In this document: piece after piece, positions 20,496 through 28,378 of the stretch
Layout: every line of letters begins with the position of its first letter
How positions within the stretch are numbered: the stretch's first letter is position 1
Virus record (IMG/VR): IMGVR_UViG_3300006789_000086
Span: 1-33,139 of that record
Reading direction: 5' to 3' (one strand)
Length of the DNA: 33,139 nt
Source of the DNA: a virus
The notes under the pieces: model-generated
The model's input: only the letters and a program-made list of their open reading frames with translations
Told to the model about the DNA's origin: nothing
Database searches by the model: none
Translations under genes and position numbers: made by a program

Positions 20496-20524
20496 ATGGT
20501 AGCGTTGGCTTGCCCAGCTCACAA
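20496..20524 (-). promoter_or_regulatory. Leftward promoter for the early block
   Basis: On the minus strand, TTGTGA (20519-20524) and TACCAT (20496-20501) are separated by 17 bases, 4/6 matches each to sigma-70 boxes. Transcription would begin near 20489, leaving a 10-base leader that contains the AGGAG site and ends at ATG 20479. This agreement is the main support. Confidence 0.5.
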
Positions 20525-20678
20525 TGAGCCGGGCGGATCCTGGCTTGCGCCGGGAAGGGTTGCCCGTTGGGAGCACCTACTAGGCAAGAGCAGCAGCCCT
20601 TGCGCTTCGATGCCCCAACGACCCGACGACGACCCCCGGCCCGGCCCATCGGCCATGGCCCGGAAGCGGTCGAGTCGC

Positions 20679-20814
20679 ATCGGACGCCACCATGAGCCAC
20701 CGGCCGTTCAAACGTGACATCGGACCGGCGAAATCGTCGTAAGTACCGCGCCCACAAGAACTTACGAACTCGCGGTCACGATCGCCGCGTCGGTGGCTCA
20801 TGGAAGCGTCCGAT
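20679..20814. repeat. Second concentric palindrome, 136 bp
   Basis: The outer arms 20679-20702 and 20791-20814 are inverted copies with one 2-base mismatch (9 bp ATCGGACGC plus 13 bp CCATGAGCCACCG). Inside, CGTGAC/GTCACG (20713-20718, 20775-20780) shares the same centre near 20746. TCGTAAGT/ACTTACGA (20737-20744, 20760-20767) is slightly off centre. The ACTTACGA word is the one in the inner arms of the palindrome at 13.4 kb, suggesting one protein recognises both. Confidence 0.85.
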
Positions 20815-20816
20815 CC

Positions 20817-20882
20817 GTCCCTCCCGGGGCCCATGAGCCGGGTTACCTCCCGGCCTTACCTTACGAGGGCCCCGGGAGGGAC
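20817..20882. repeat. 16-bp perfect inverted repeat with nested hairpin
   Basis: GTCCCTCCCGGGGCCC (20817-20832) pairs perfectly with 20867-20882. The 34-base loop carries GCCGGG/CCCGGC (20837-20842, 20849-20854) and a CTTACGA word near 20861-20867. It is very GC-rich and would form a stable hairpin in RNA or extruded DNA. It abuts the concentric palindrome by 2 bases. Confidence 0.8.
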
Positions 20883-21072
20883 GGCGCGTTGGTGGGGCCA
20901 TGGCGCCCGCCCCGGGCCGCCCCGCGCATCGAGGGTCCCGTCGGGGCCCGGCCACCGGGGCGATCTCGTTCCCCCGCCTAACCCCCTGCGCTTGCGCCGG
21001 TTAGGTCACTCCTGATGAGATTCACTAGAGATGAGTGTCACACCAAGTCGATCTATGGCTCAATAGAGGACC

Positions 21073-21094
21073 GCCGGGGCAATCCCGCCCCGGC
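21073..21094. other. Stem-loop before the late operon
   Basis: GCCGGGGC (21073-21080) and GCCCCGGC (21087-21094) form an 8-bp stem with a 6-base loop, 18 bases before the first late start codon. There is no T-tract. It would lie in the leader of the late transcript. Confidence 0.5.
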
Positions 21095-21112
21095 CAAACC
21101 CGACACTTGACC

Positions 21113-21934
21113 ATGACTCACAACGACTTCACCCGCGCTCTTGACTCCTCCCCGTTCGACGACCTCTACGGCCTTGCCCTGGCGGTCGCCAACCTCTACC
21201 GCACTGGCCGGGACTACGGCGGCTCGCCCCTTCCTCAATGGATGGATGCCGACGTGGCCACGGAAGCCGTGGACGTGGCTGTCCTTCGCCTCCTGGCCGA
21301 TGTCGACGCCGACGACCTCGACCGGCTGGCCGACGAGCCAGAGGTCCGGCAGCGCCTCGTCGGCACCGGGAAGGCAATCCTGCGCACGTGGGCGATCCAC
21401 CCAACCCTGGCCATGGGCGGCGGCTCGCGGGCCGTCACGACCGGCCACGAGGACGCCACGTTCCACGAGGGACTGACCGCCACCGACGCGCTCGCGGCGC
21501 TCCGGGAGGTCCAGGAGGAAGCCCGCGCGGTGTTGGCCGAGCTGCCCGAGCAGCACGCCTTCACGCTCGATGCCATGGCCGGTCGGATCCCCCGCCCCGC
21601 CGTGGCCGAGCCGACGTGGCGCAAGCGGTGCGAGCGAGCCCGCCAAGCCCTGGCCGAAGTCCTCAAGGTCCGGGCCGAGCTGCGCGACCCTGGCACTCTG
21701 CCGACGCGCGCGCCGTCGCCCGCGCTCCCCTGGCGGCAGGCTGCAGCCATGGTGGTCGGGGCGACCGGACGCGCGGCGCTCCCGGCGCTCCAGGTCGAGC
21801 CGCCCGTGGCTCCCGAGCCGACGCCGGAACGGTGGCCAGTGCTGACCGTCCCGCCGCTGGACGATGCCGCCCGGCTCCGGGTCGCGCAGTCGCGCCGGCT
21901 CCGGTCGAGCGGCGGCCCGGGGTTCGTCGCCTGA
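21113..21934 (+). CDS. Divergent ECF-sigma-like protein heading the late operon
   Basis: 273 residues from ATG 21113; the start is uncertain because no Shine-Dalgarno is present, and a GTG at 21035 would read through a hairpin. Residues about 47-95 (VATEAVDVAVLRLLAD, then EVRQRLVGTGKAILRTW) have the layout of sigma region 2. Residues about 122-185 (ALREVQEEARAVLAELPEQH, then TWRKRCERARQALAEVL) resemble region 4, with the LPxxxR-type opening and the terminal RxxRARxxL, but a shortened helix-turn-helix. A Pro-rich tail of 75 residues is extra. The alternative is a terminase small subunit, given that terminase follows. GC content here is well above the flanks. Confidence 0.5.
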   Translation: MTHNDFTRALDSSPFDDLYGLALAVANLYRTGRDYGGSPLPQWMDADVATEAVDVAVLRLLADVDADDLDRLADEPEVRQRLVGTGKAILRTWAIHPTLAMGGGSRAVTTGHEDATFHEGLTATDALAALREVQEEARAVLAELPEQHAFTLDAMAGRIPRPAVAEPTWRKRCERARQALAEVLKVRAELRDPGTLPTRAPSPALPWRQAAAMVVGATGRAALPALQVEPPVAPEPTPERWPVLTVPPLDDAARLRVAQSRRLRSSGGPGFVA

Positions 21935-21940
21935 ACCCGA

Positions 21941-21975
21941 CCGGGGGGCGGTCGCCGGCAACGGCCACCCCCCGG
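21941..21975 (+). other. GC-rich stem-loop after the sigma-like gene
   Basis: CCGGGGGG (21941-21948) pairs with CCCCCCGG (21968-21975), with further imperfect pairing inside. It lies 6 bases past the stop and precedes a promoter-like pair, so it may end or stabilise the first late transcript. There is no T-tract. Confidence 0.4.
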
Positions 21976-22071
21976 GGCCTTCCCCCTCGCGGGTGTCCCC
22001 CCGCCCCCTAGCCACCGGCCGCGCCGCCGCCCGCCCATATCGATACGCCGCAGAGACATCACCTTGCGCCC

Positions 22072-22100
22072 TTGCCCTCGAGCCCCCGGCGTCCTACGGT
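22072..22100 (+). promoter_or_regulatory. Late promoter with leaderless start
   Basis: TTGCCC (22072-22077), a 17-base spacer and TACGGT (22095-22100) stand 6 bases before ATG 22107. Initiation 7 bases after the -10 box would begin at the ATG itself, giving a leaderless message. No Shine-Dalgarno is present, which agrees. Confidence 0.4.
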
Positions 22101-22106
22101 ACACCC

Positions 22107-22391
22107 ATGACCCCTGACCGCACCCCCGCCGCCGCCGAGGACGCCCTCCCCGTGGCCAAGACCAAGTACGACACGAAGGAGAGCGCGAAGACGGTTGATG
22201 CCTTCCAACTAGGCACCGACCCGGCCCCCCAGTGGTTCCTCGACCTCGGCGGTGCCCTCGTCATTGACAATGCCGCCTGGGTGGTCCAAATCGGCGGCCT
22301 CACCGCCGTCCCCGGCAGCTGGATCGTGAACCACCCCACCATCGGCCCGCGCATCTACACTGACGCCGAGTTCAAGGCACTCTTTCAGTGA
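22107..22391 (+). CDS. Small conserved phage protein (PGxWIV family)
   Basis: 94 residues. KTVDAFQLGTDPAPQWFLDL, then AWVVQIGGLTAVPGSWIVNH and a closing YTDAEFKALF, match a pattern I recognise from small phage proteins in which a strand pair is followed by GDWIV and a final xxDxFxxxY helix. The function is unknown. The stop overlaps the GTG of terminase (GTGA), so it is coupled to packaging genes. It is too unlike HTH-type small terminases to claim that role. Confidence 0.7.
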   Translation: MTPDRTPAAAEDALPVAKTKYDTKESAKTVDAFQLGTDPAPQWFLDLGGALVIDNAAWVVQIGGLTAVPGSWIVNHPTIGPRIYTDAEFKALFQ

Positions 22392-24037
22392 CCCCGCGCC
22401 TGACCCACACCCACACGCCGGCCGCGATCCGAGAAGCCACCCTGCGCATCTTCAACGACCCGATCGCGCTAGCAGAAGCCCTCGGCTACAACGGAACACC
22501 GACGATCGCACCTGACCCCAAGTCAGGGGAGCCAACGGTACTCCAGCGCAAGGTCTTCGGGGCGTTCCACCGCCGGATGCTCGACCACGCCCACTCGGGC
22601 CCACGCACAAGCACTGTCGTACCTAGGGGGCATGCCAAGAGCACAGTGCTCACGGTCTGCGACACGATCCACCACCTCTTGCGCCACCCCCACTCGCGCA
22701 ACCTCATTGCGTGCGCCACCCTCGACCTCGCCCGTAAGCTAGTAGGTGAGATCAGAGATAGGCTGAACGGCGACCTCGAGCTGCTCCCTGGCCTCTTCCT
22801 GCCCGTCCGCGACGCCTTCCCGTGGCTCGCGGTGCGCGGCGACCTCCGCAAGCAGGGCCCGGCCGACCAGTTCAATATCGTCGGCCGCGAGGGCAAGGGC
22901 CGCGAGCCGTCGGTCTTCGCTGCCTCGGTCGAATCCAACCTCGCCGGCAACCACCCGACCAGGGCGGTGGTCGACGACCCGTCCAACGAGCAGAACAGCC
23001 GGACCTACGCCCGCCGCCGCAAGGTCATCGAGTTCATTGAGACACTTGAGCCGCTGATGTTCGCGCCCGACTCGCCGATCTACCACATCGGGACGCCGTG
23101 GGCCTTCCAGGACGTCACCGCGTACCTCGAGCGCCGCGAGGACTGGACGCAGTTCCGGTTCGGCGTCTGGGACGGATACAATCCCGAGACATTGAAACAG
23201 GACGGTAAAGGGCCCGGCCCCGACGGCGCATGGCCGGTCTGCCCGTCGTTCCTCACGGCCGAGGAGATCGTCGACAAGCAGAAGAACCTCGCCAAGACCT
23301 TCTTCGCCGCCCAGTACCTCTGCCAGCCGGTCCCGTCGGACGAGGCCCTCTTCGACCCTGCGCTCGTCGCCGCCGCAACGGACGAAGACCTGACCCTCGA
23401 CGCCCTTCCCCCGGCGCCCAAGGTGCTGCTCTACGACCCGGTCGCCCGCATGGACGACAACACGCGCGGCGACCTCAACGGCATCATCGTGGCCAAGGTC
23501 ATCCCGGCCCACGCGCTCGGCCTCGTTGGCTTCGAGCCGGACAGGAACATCTTTGTCCCGGTCGAGGCACTTGAGCTGGCCGGCGGCGCCGACAGCGCCG
23601 TCAGCTGGCTCGAAGAGGTCGGCGTCCCCAACCACAAGGAGGAGCTGCAGGCGCTCTGGGTCGAGGATGTCGCCGCCCAATCGCTGTTCAAGCCGTGGCT
23701 CGAGGAGCGCGGCAAGCTCGACGGCGTCGCCATCCGGGGCCAGAAGATCGGCAACGCGGCCCTTGCCTTTCGGCTCATGGGGTTGCAGACCGCGATGCGG
23801 AAGGGGTACCTTAGGTTGCCGCCCGAGTTCCCCGGCCGCGACCTCTTGGTCCAGCGCCTCATTGAGTATCCGCTCTCGGATTCGGACGATCTGATCTCTG
23901 CCCTCGCGCTGTTGAGCACCCAAGCCGACCGGCGCGGCACGCCTCCGGGGCTCACGCCGCTCGACGAGCGGAACACCCCAACGACCCTCTGGACACCCCA
24001 GATGAACGGAGCATCCAACGATGGCTGGCCAAGCTAG
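22388..24037 (+). CDS. Terminase large subunit
   Basis: 549 residues from a GTG overlapping the previous stop. The ATPase has a deviant Walker A VVPRGHAKST (residues about 77-86) and a Walker B-like RAVVDDP near 194-200. The nuclease part shows LLYDPVARMDDN (about 350-360), WVEDVAAQSLFKPW (about 423-436) and SDSDDLISALA near 497-507, the acidic positions of an RNase-H-fold packaging nuclease. It cuts concatemeric DNA and drives it into the prohead through the portal. The 3' end overlaps the portal start by 17 bases. Confidence 0.93.
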   Translation: MTPRLTHTHTPAAIREATLRIFNDPIALAEALGYNGTPTIAPDPKSGEPTVLQRKVFGAFHRRMLDHAHSGPRTSTVVPRGHAKSTVLTVCDTIHHLLRHPHSRNLIACATLDLARKLVGEIRDRLNGDLELLPGLFLPVRDAFPWLAVRGDLRKQGPADQFNIVGREGKGREPSVFAASVESNLAGNHPTRAVVDDPSNEQNSRTYARRRKVIEFIETLEPLMFAPDSPIYHIGTPWAFQDVTAYLERREDWTQFRFGVWDGYNPETLKQDGKGPGPDGAWPVCPSFLTAEEIVDKQKNLAKTFFAAQYLCQPVPSDEALFDPALVAAATDEDLTLDALPPAPKVLLYDPVARMDDNTRGDLNGIIVAKVIPAHALGLVGFEPDRNIFVPVEALELAGGADSAVSWLEEVGVPNHKEELQALWVEDVAAQSLFKPWLEERGKLDGVAIRGQKIGNAALAFRLMGLQTAMRKGYLRLPPEFPGRDLLVQRLIEYPLSDSDDLISALALLSTQADRRGTPPGLTPLDERNTPTTLWTPQMNGASNDGWPS

Positions 24038-26027
24038 GCTCAACGAAGACGCCCAGGCGCACCTCAAGTCCCTCTTCGAGACGGCCCGCGAGGCCCTGTC
24101 CGCGCCACTCAAGGAGAATCAGAAGCTCATCTCGGACATCTACACCGGGCGTGACCCGGCGTCGTTGGCCCAGATATTCATCGGAGAGCAGGGCATCCCG
24201 GTCGCCGATCTCGTCGAGGCCGAGAAGACCGCGTCGTGGCGACCGCCGCAGACCACCGCGAACCTCTTCTTGTCGCGGGTCCGGCAGCTGGTGAGCAACC
24301 TCACCCCGGGTGTCCCGTCCTTCCGGTCGAAGGCCCGCGTCTCCGGCGCCGCCCGCCTCTCCGACGACCAGAACAAGATCATGCGGATCCTCACGGACCG
24401 TGGTGATCTCCGCGCCGCCGCTCGCCGCGCCGCCTTCCTCGGGCTGCTCTCGCCCTACTTCGGGGTCAAGATATGCCTGGACGGAAAGCCAAAGGCCGGC
24501 GAGGAGCATCCCCTGGACCAAGTCCAGTTCAAGGCGTTGGAGCCGGGCGTCTGCGGCTACGAGCCCTTCCTCCGTCGCTTCGTGTGGCACGCCTACACGA
24601 TGCAGTACGGCGACCTCCCCGCCACCTGGATCCCGGCCGAGTGGAAGGAAGCCACGGGCGAGGAGCCCAAGCCCTACGACCTCGTCCGCGTCACCGAGCT
24701 GTACCACGAGGGCATCAACACGGGCTCGACGGAGTCCGGTTGCCCCATGTCGGTGTTCGTTGAGCGCAACGCGCCCGAAGAGCCGGACGCGGTCCAGCTC
24801 GATCCGAGCGGCACCCTGCCCCAGCAGGACCACCTCGGCGTCTACGCGACGACCGAGATGCTGCCCGCCTGCCCCATCATCCTGAACAACTTCCTCGACG
24901 CGGCTCCCGACGAGGACATCCCGGCGGCGGAAGTGCTCTCGTGGATCCCGTTGATGAGGATGATCGTCCAGACCCTCGTGCAGATCGAGCGCGAGATCCG
25001 GACGTCGAACAACACCATCCTCTACGACAAGACCGCCATCAAGAAGGAGGTCATCGACTTCCTCCAGGGCGCGGTGCCCGGCGCTCGTGTCTTCGTCCCG
25101 GTCGATGCCGACGACAACAGTCGTGGTGTGAACGCCACCATGCGGCCGGTCGAGCAGAACAGCGAGCTGGACAAGTACCTCGCCGCACTCTCGGCCTACC
25201 TCCGTCTCTTCGACGACGTGACCGGCGTGTCGCCCAGCGATCGGGGCCAGCCGGCCGGCGGTCGCCGTTCCGCGCACGAGGCCGCTGCCATCACCGAGGC
25301 CGCTGCCCGGCGGACCCAGGACCGGCTCGAGGTCATGGCCGGCATGTGGACCAAGATCGCCCAGGTGCTCTTCGCCTACCAGCGCAATATCTTCGGTGCG
25401 ACGGTCGAGGTCCCGCTGCAGAACGGCATGGTCGAGACCCTCGCGGTGCCCAACCCGAAGACCGCCAAGTTCGCCTTCGATGTGGACCCCGTTGAGCTGG
25501 GCCACCTGTCCAATAGCGGCGACCTGAACGCCCAGATGCAGTGGCTCACCGTGCTCACTCGGTCGCAGCAGGCCTTCGCCACGGGGATGCCCCGCATGAT
25601 CCGCGAGGCCTTGCGCAGGCTGGGCATGACGATGGGCATCGAGGATGTCGAGCTGTACCTGGGTGCTCCGACCATCGAGGTCGGCCCCGAGGAGCGTTTC
25701 ATCGAGCACCTCCAGACCCAGAAGCCGATCGTGGTGCTCGCTGATGACCAGCACGACATGTTCATGGCCTACTACACCCGGATGCAACAGGCCACCATCA
25801 CCCGCCAAGGCGATGAGCAGCAGATCCTTGAGCTGCAACAGGCCATCGACCTGCACCGTTCCTACGCGGCCCAGAGCGCCAGCGTCATCAACCCCGGTCA
25901 GCTCGGCGATATCGTCCCGGGCGTCGGTGCCGGCGCAGGGGAGGTCGACAACAACCTCGCTGCTGCCTTCGCCACGGGCGGCGCCCCGTCGGCCGTGCCG
26001 CAGCAGGACATCGGCGCCGGCTTCTAG
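24021..26027 (+). CDS. Portal protein
   Basis: 668 residues, long as in podovirus-type portals. It has an N-terminal helical region (HLKSLFETAREALSAPLKEN), a central region with SRVRQLVSNLTPGVPSFRSK and AAFLGLLSPYFGVKI, and a C-terminal helical barrel rich in Gln (DEQQILELQQAIDLHRSYAA). ATG 24021 has GGAG about 10 bases upstream inside terminase. Position directly after terminase and before zinc ribbon, scaffold and capsid supports the call. It forms the dodecameric ring at the capsid vertex. Confidence 0.9.
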   Translation: MAGQARLNEDAQAHLKSLFETAREALSAPLKENQKLISDIYTGRDPASLAQIFIGEQGIPVADLVEAEKTASWRPPQTTANLFLSRVRQLVSNLTPGVPSFRSKARVSGAARLSDDQNKIMRILTDRGDLRAAARRAAFLGLLSPYFGVKICLDGKPKAGEEHPLDQVQFKALEPGVCGYEPFLRRFVWHAYTMQYGDLPATWIPAEWKEATGEEPKPYDLVRVTELYHEGINTGSTESGCPMSVFVERNAPEEPDAVQLDPSGTLPQQDHLGVYATTEMLPACPIILNNFLDAAPDEDIPAAEVLSWIPLMRMIVQTLVQIEREIRTSNNTILYDKTAIKKEVIDFLQGAVPGARVFVPVDADDNSRGVNATMRPVEQNSELDKYLAALSAYLRLFDDVTGVSPSDRGQPAGGRRSAHEAAAITEAAARRTQDRLEVMAGMWTKIAQVLFAYQRNIFGATVEVPLQNGMVETLAVPNPKTAKFAFDVDPVELGHLSNSGDLNAQMQWLTVLTRSQQAFATGMPRMIREALRRLGMTMGIEDVELYLGAPTIEVGPEERFIEHLQTQKPIVVLADDQHDMFMAYYTRMQQATITRQGDEQQILELQQAIDLHRSYAAQSASVINPGQLGDIVPGVGAGAGEVDNNLAAAFATGGAPSAVPQQDIGAGF

Positions 26028-26040
26028 TCAGGTACCCCGC

Positions 26041-26430
26041 ATGATCTACCCCTTCAAGTGTCGCCAGTGCGCCCACCCCTTCGATGTGAGTCGCTCGATG
26101 AGCGTCGATGGACCCGAGCCCTGTCCTCTGTGCAAGCGGCCCTGCGAGCAGGACTACTCCCGCAAGACGGTGAACAGTCACGTCTCCACCGAGGGCGACT
26201 GGACCGGCGGCAAGGCGATCCTGCAGCTGCCCAAGGACCACCCTGACTACATGGTCACCAACCGGAACGACATGGCCGACGCCTACAAGCGCAATGGTCT
26301 CTGCATGGATACGGGCAAGTTAGTGTCCAAGGAGGCCCAGGTCAAGGCCACCATCCCGCGTGGGACGGCCCAAGAAGCCGCCCTGTCCAACCCTGATCTC
26401 GCCGTCGGCGGAGTCAGGGAAGAGTCTTGA
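26041..26430 (+). CDS. FmdB-type zinc-ribbon protein
   Basis: 129 residues from ATG 26041. YPFKCRQCAHPFDVSRSMSV ... PCPLCKRPC carries C7/C10 and C28/C31, the FmdB-like zinc ribbon found as a small gene in many phage head modules. The rest is hydrophilic (QLPKDHPDYMVTNRND, SKEAQVKATIPRGTAQE). The head-assembly role of these ribbons is not established. It lies 13 bases after the portal stop. Confidence 0.8.
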   Translation: MIYPFKCRQCAHPFDVSRSMSVDGPEPCPLCKRPCEQDYSRKTVNSHVSTEGDWTGGKAILQLPKDHPDYMVTNRNDMADAYKRNGLCMDTGKLVSKEAQVKATIPRGTAQEAALSNPDLAVGGVREES

Positions 26431-26455
26431 TTTTCCCACCCGTATCCCCTACCGT
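26427..26455 (+). promoter_or_regulatory. Promoter for scaffold and capsid genes
   Basis: TTGATT (26427-26432), a 17-base spacer and TACCGT (26450-26455) lie in the 69-base gap before the scaffold gene, the only sizeable gap in the head operon. The transcript would start near 26462, inside a small hairpin (26459-26474, CCCTGG/CCAGGG), and carry the GAGGT ribosome site. Extra capsid expression is the likely purpose. Confidence 0.45.
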
Positions 26456-26499
26456 GAACCCTGGAACTCCAGGGGTCGCCCGAGCCAATCGAGGTAACC

Positions 26500-27210
26500 G
26501 TGGCTGAAGAGAAACCCAACGAGTCCGACGTCAACGAGCAGAAGCCTGCGGGTAGCTCGTCCAATGAGGAGGCGTCCGACCAGACGTTGAACCTCGCCGA
26601 CGAAGCCAGCAATGCGGCGGCAAACAAGCCGCGCTCGAAGGACACCAGTTCTTTGGACGACCTGAACCTCGACGACGACGCCCGCAAGGCGATCGAGTCG
26701 TACGTCAGCAAGTCCGTCAACGACGCAGTCGCTAAGCACGACCGCCGCACCAAGCGCAAGGCCGAAGAGGCGGGGCACATGACCCGCAACGAGGTCGAGA
26801 CGCTGCTGGCCGAGAAGGATGCGGAATCCACCCGCCGAATCGAGGCTCGAGAGCGGTTCCTGTCGGTGCTCGGAGAGGACGGGATCACCCCGGGCTCCGA
26901 CTCCTACAAGAAGGTCGAGCAGGCGTACCGCGATGGGATCGACGACGGGGCCTTCACCCCGCAGATCCTCCTCACCGAGGCGGGTGTTCGCACCCTGGTC
27001 GCTGTCGCTGGTGTCTCGTCGAAGACGGCCGAGCGAGGAGAGCGAGGCGCCGGGCCCCAGAGTGGGCTCGCCGGCAACCTCCCCGAGGGTTCGCGCATCA
27101 CGCAGGGCGGCGACGTCCAGCTGAACGCCGACAACCCTGACGACCCCAACAAGGGGATGCGACAGCGAATGAACGAGGCGATGGCCGACGCACTCCGCAA
27201 GCAATCCTGA
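26500..27210 (+). CDS. Scaffolding protein
   Basis: 236 residues from GTG 26500 with GAGGT 6 bases upstream. It is very acidic and low-complexity for the first 60 residues (EEKPNESDVNEQKPAGSSSN), with a coiled-coil centre (KHDRRTKRKAEEAGHMTRNEVETLLAEKD region) and a polar C-terminus ending in RQRMNEAMADALRKQ. This composition and the place immediately before the major capsid gene are typical of phage scaffolds, which template prohead assembly and then leave. Confidence 0.85.
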   Translation: MAEEKPNESDVNEQKPAGSSSNEEASDQTLNLADEASNAAANKPRSKDTSSLDDLNLDDDARKAIESYVSKSVNDAVAKHDRRTKRKAEEAGHMTRNEVETLLAEKDAESTRRIEARERFLSVLGEDGITPGSDSYKKVEQAYRDGIDDGAFTPQILLTEAGVRTLVAVAGVSSKTAERGERGAGPQSGLAGNLPEGSRITQGGDVQLNADNPDDPNKGMRQRMNEAMADALRKQS

Positions 27211-27224
27211 CCCCAGCCTGACTC

Positions 27225-28370
27225 ATGGCAACTCCCGCATACAACCAGACTCTCGACACCCTCGTCTCGACCGCGCTCGAGACGTACACCCGCAACCCGG
27301 CCAACGCCCTCACCAACTGTGGTGAGAAGTTCCTGCAGACCGCCGCCCGCATGGGCCGGCTGTTCGTGGTGAACGACGCCGAGACGCTCCGTCACCCGCT
27401 GCTCATCGGCCACGGTGAGAACTCCTCGCTCTACACCCCGGACACTCTGTCCGGCACGCCCGACGGCGAGAACAACCTGTCGGCGAGCGCGAAGGAGATC
27501 CTGACCATGGCGATGTTCCACCTCGTCGCCGGCACGCGGAACATCAACTTCCCGCAGAGCCAGCCGCCCGGCAACCTCATCGACTACGTCTCCAGCGTCG
27601 TCGATGCGAACATGATGAAGGTCTTCAACGAGGAAGAGATCCTGTTCGTGCAGGGCGACGCGCCGGGTTCGTCCGGCACGCTCGCGCTCAACGCGCCGAT
27701 GACGACCGACACCGACTACAACGCCGGCTACCCGATGTCGTTGATGTCGCTGCTGTACTCCAGCTCGACGCCCGCCGCCGTGGCGGACGGCGACACCACC
27801 AACGAGTCCTTCGCCAACGTGAAGGTCGACGACGTGCCGAAGTGGCAACCGAAGCACACCGCTGCGACGGATACCGACCACTCGACGATGATCTCTGACC
27901 TCCAGAACATCATCAACGACTCGAGCTACAGCGGCGTCGAGCGCCCGACCCACGTGTACATGGTCCAGGAATCCTTCGAGAAGTTCCTGGCCCTGCACCG
28001 CACGCTCGGCGCCCTGCCGGACCCGGTCCAGGCCAACCTCGGCAAGGAAGGCTCGATGCCCTTCGGCGGGGTCACCGTCGACTGGTCGCGCTACCTGACC
28101 CGCAACGTGCTCTGGGATATCACCGATCCGGAAGGCGGCACCGCCTCCTACCCGATCGTCGGTGTCAACTGGAACTCGCTCCGCCTGAACACCGTCCGCG
28201 CTGGCTCGCCCAGCCAGGACAACCTCGGCTTCATCCGCCAGATCGGTGCCATCCAGACGCACCCGCTGCTGACGAACCTGTTCAAGCGCATCGAGTGGAA
28301 GCGCCAGTGGTCGGTTGACGCCGGTCGCCGCTCCTTCTTCTCGCTCTACGGCAACACCACCATCGCCTAG
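27225..28370 (+). CDS. Major capsid protein
   Basis: 381 residues, beginning ATPAYNQTLDTLVSTALETY. The N-terminal arm is helical. The centre (ILFVQGDAPGSSGTLALNAP, HSTMISDLQNIINDSS, RPTHVYMVQESFEKFLAL) and the C-terminus (KRIEWKRQWSVDAGRRSFFS) follow the HK97-fold capsid pattern I know from podovirus-type heads, ending in a strand-rich domain. It is directly preceded by the scaffold and followed by the adaptor. There is no strong ribosome site before ATG 27225, so translation may be coupled to the scaffold stop 14 bases away. Confidence 0.88.
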   Translation: MATPAYNQTLDTLVSTALETYTRNPANALTNCGEKFLQTAARMGRLFVVNDAETLRHPLLIGHGENSSLYTPDTLSGTPDGENNLSASAKEILTMAMFHLVAGTRNINFPQSQPPGNLIDYVSSVVDANMMKVFNEEEILFVQGDAPGSSGTLALNAPMTTDTDYNAGYPMSLMSLLYSSSTPAAVADGDTTNESFANVKVDDVPKWQPKHTAATDTDHSTMISDLQNIINDSSYSGVERPTHVYMVQESFEKFLALHRTLGALPDPVQANLGKEGSMPFGGVTVDWSRYLTRNVLWDITDPEGGTASYPIVGVNWNSLRLNTVRAGSPSQDNLGFIRQIGAIQTHPLLTNLFKRIEWKRQWSVDAGRRSFFSLYGNTTIA

Positions 28371-28378
28371 AGCACCTG

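Larger units (their letters stand above)
20480..21112. promoter_or_regulatory. Divergent control region rich in palindromes
   Basis: 633 bases separate the leftward early block from the rightward late block. It contains a leftward promoter (20496-20524), a concentric palindrome (20679-20814), a 16-bp perfect inverted repeat (20817-20882), a CCTAACC/GGTTAGG pair (20977-21005) and a GCCGGGGC/GCCCCGGC hairpin just before the late operon (21073-21094). The word ATGAGCC or its complement recurs four times (about 20524, 20692, 20795, 20833). No open frame with gene-like features was found. Its place next to the terminase operon also allows a packaging or origin site. Confidence 0.8.

Noticed and set aside
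22739-24112. 457-codon antisense frame over terminase
   Set aside because: Terminase motifs on the plus strand are unambiguous; the antisense has none.
23952-25856. 634-codon open frame antisense to the portal gene
   Set aside because: Mirror frame of a GC-rich gene. The portal on the plus strand has start, ribosome site and context; the antisense product is Leu/Val/Gly-repetitive without motifs.
26904-28262. 452-codon antisense frame across scaffold and capsid genes
   Set aside because: Biased composition (Val, Arg, Asp) and no ribosome site; explained by third-position GC of the capsid gene.
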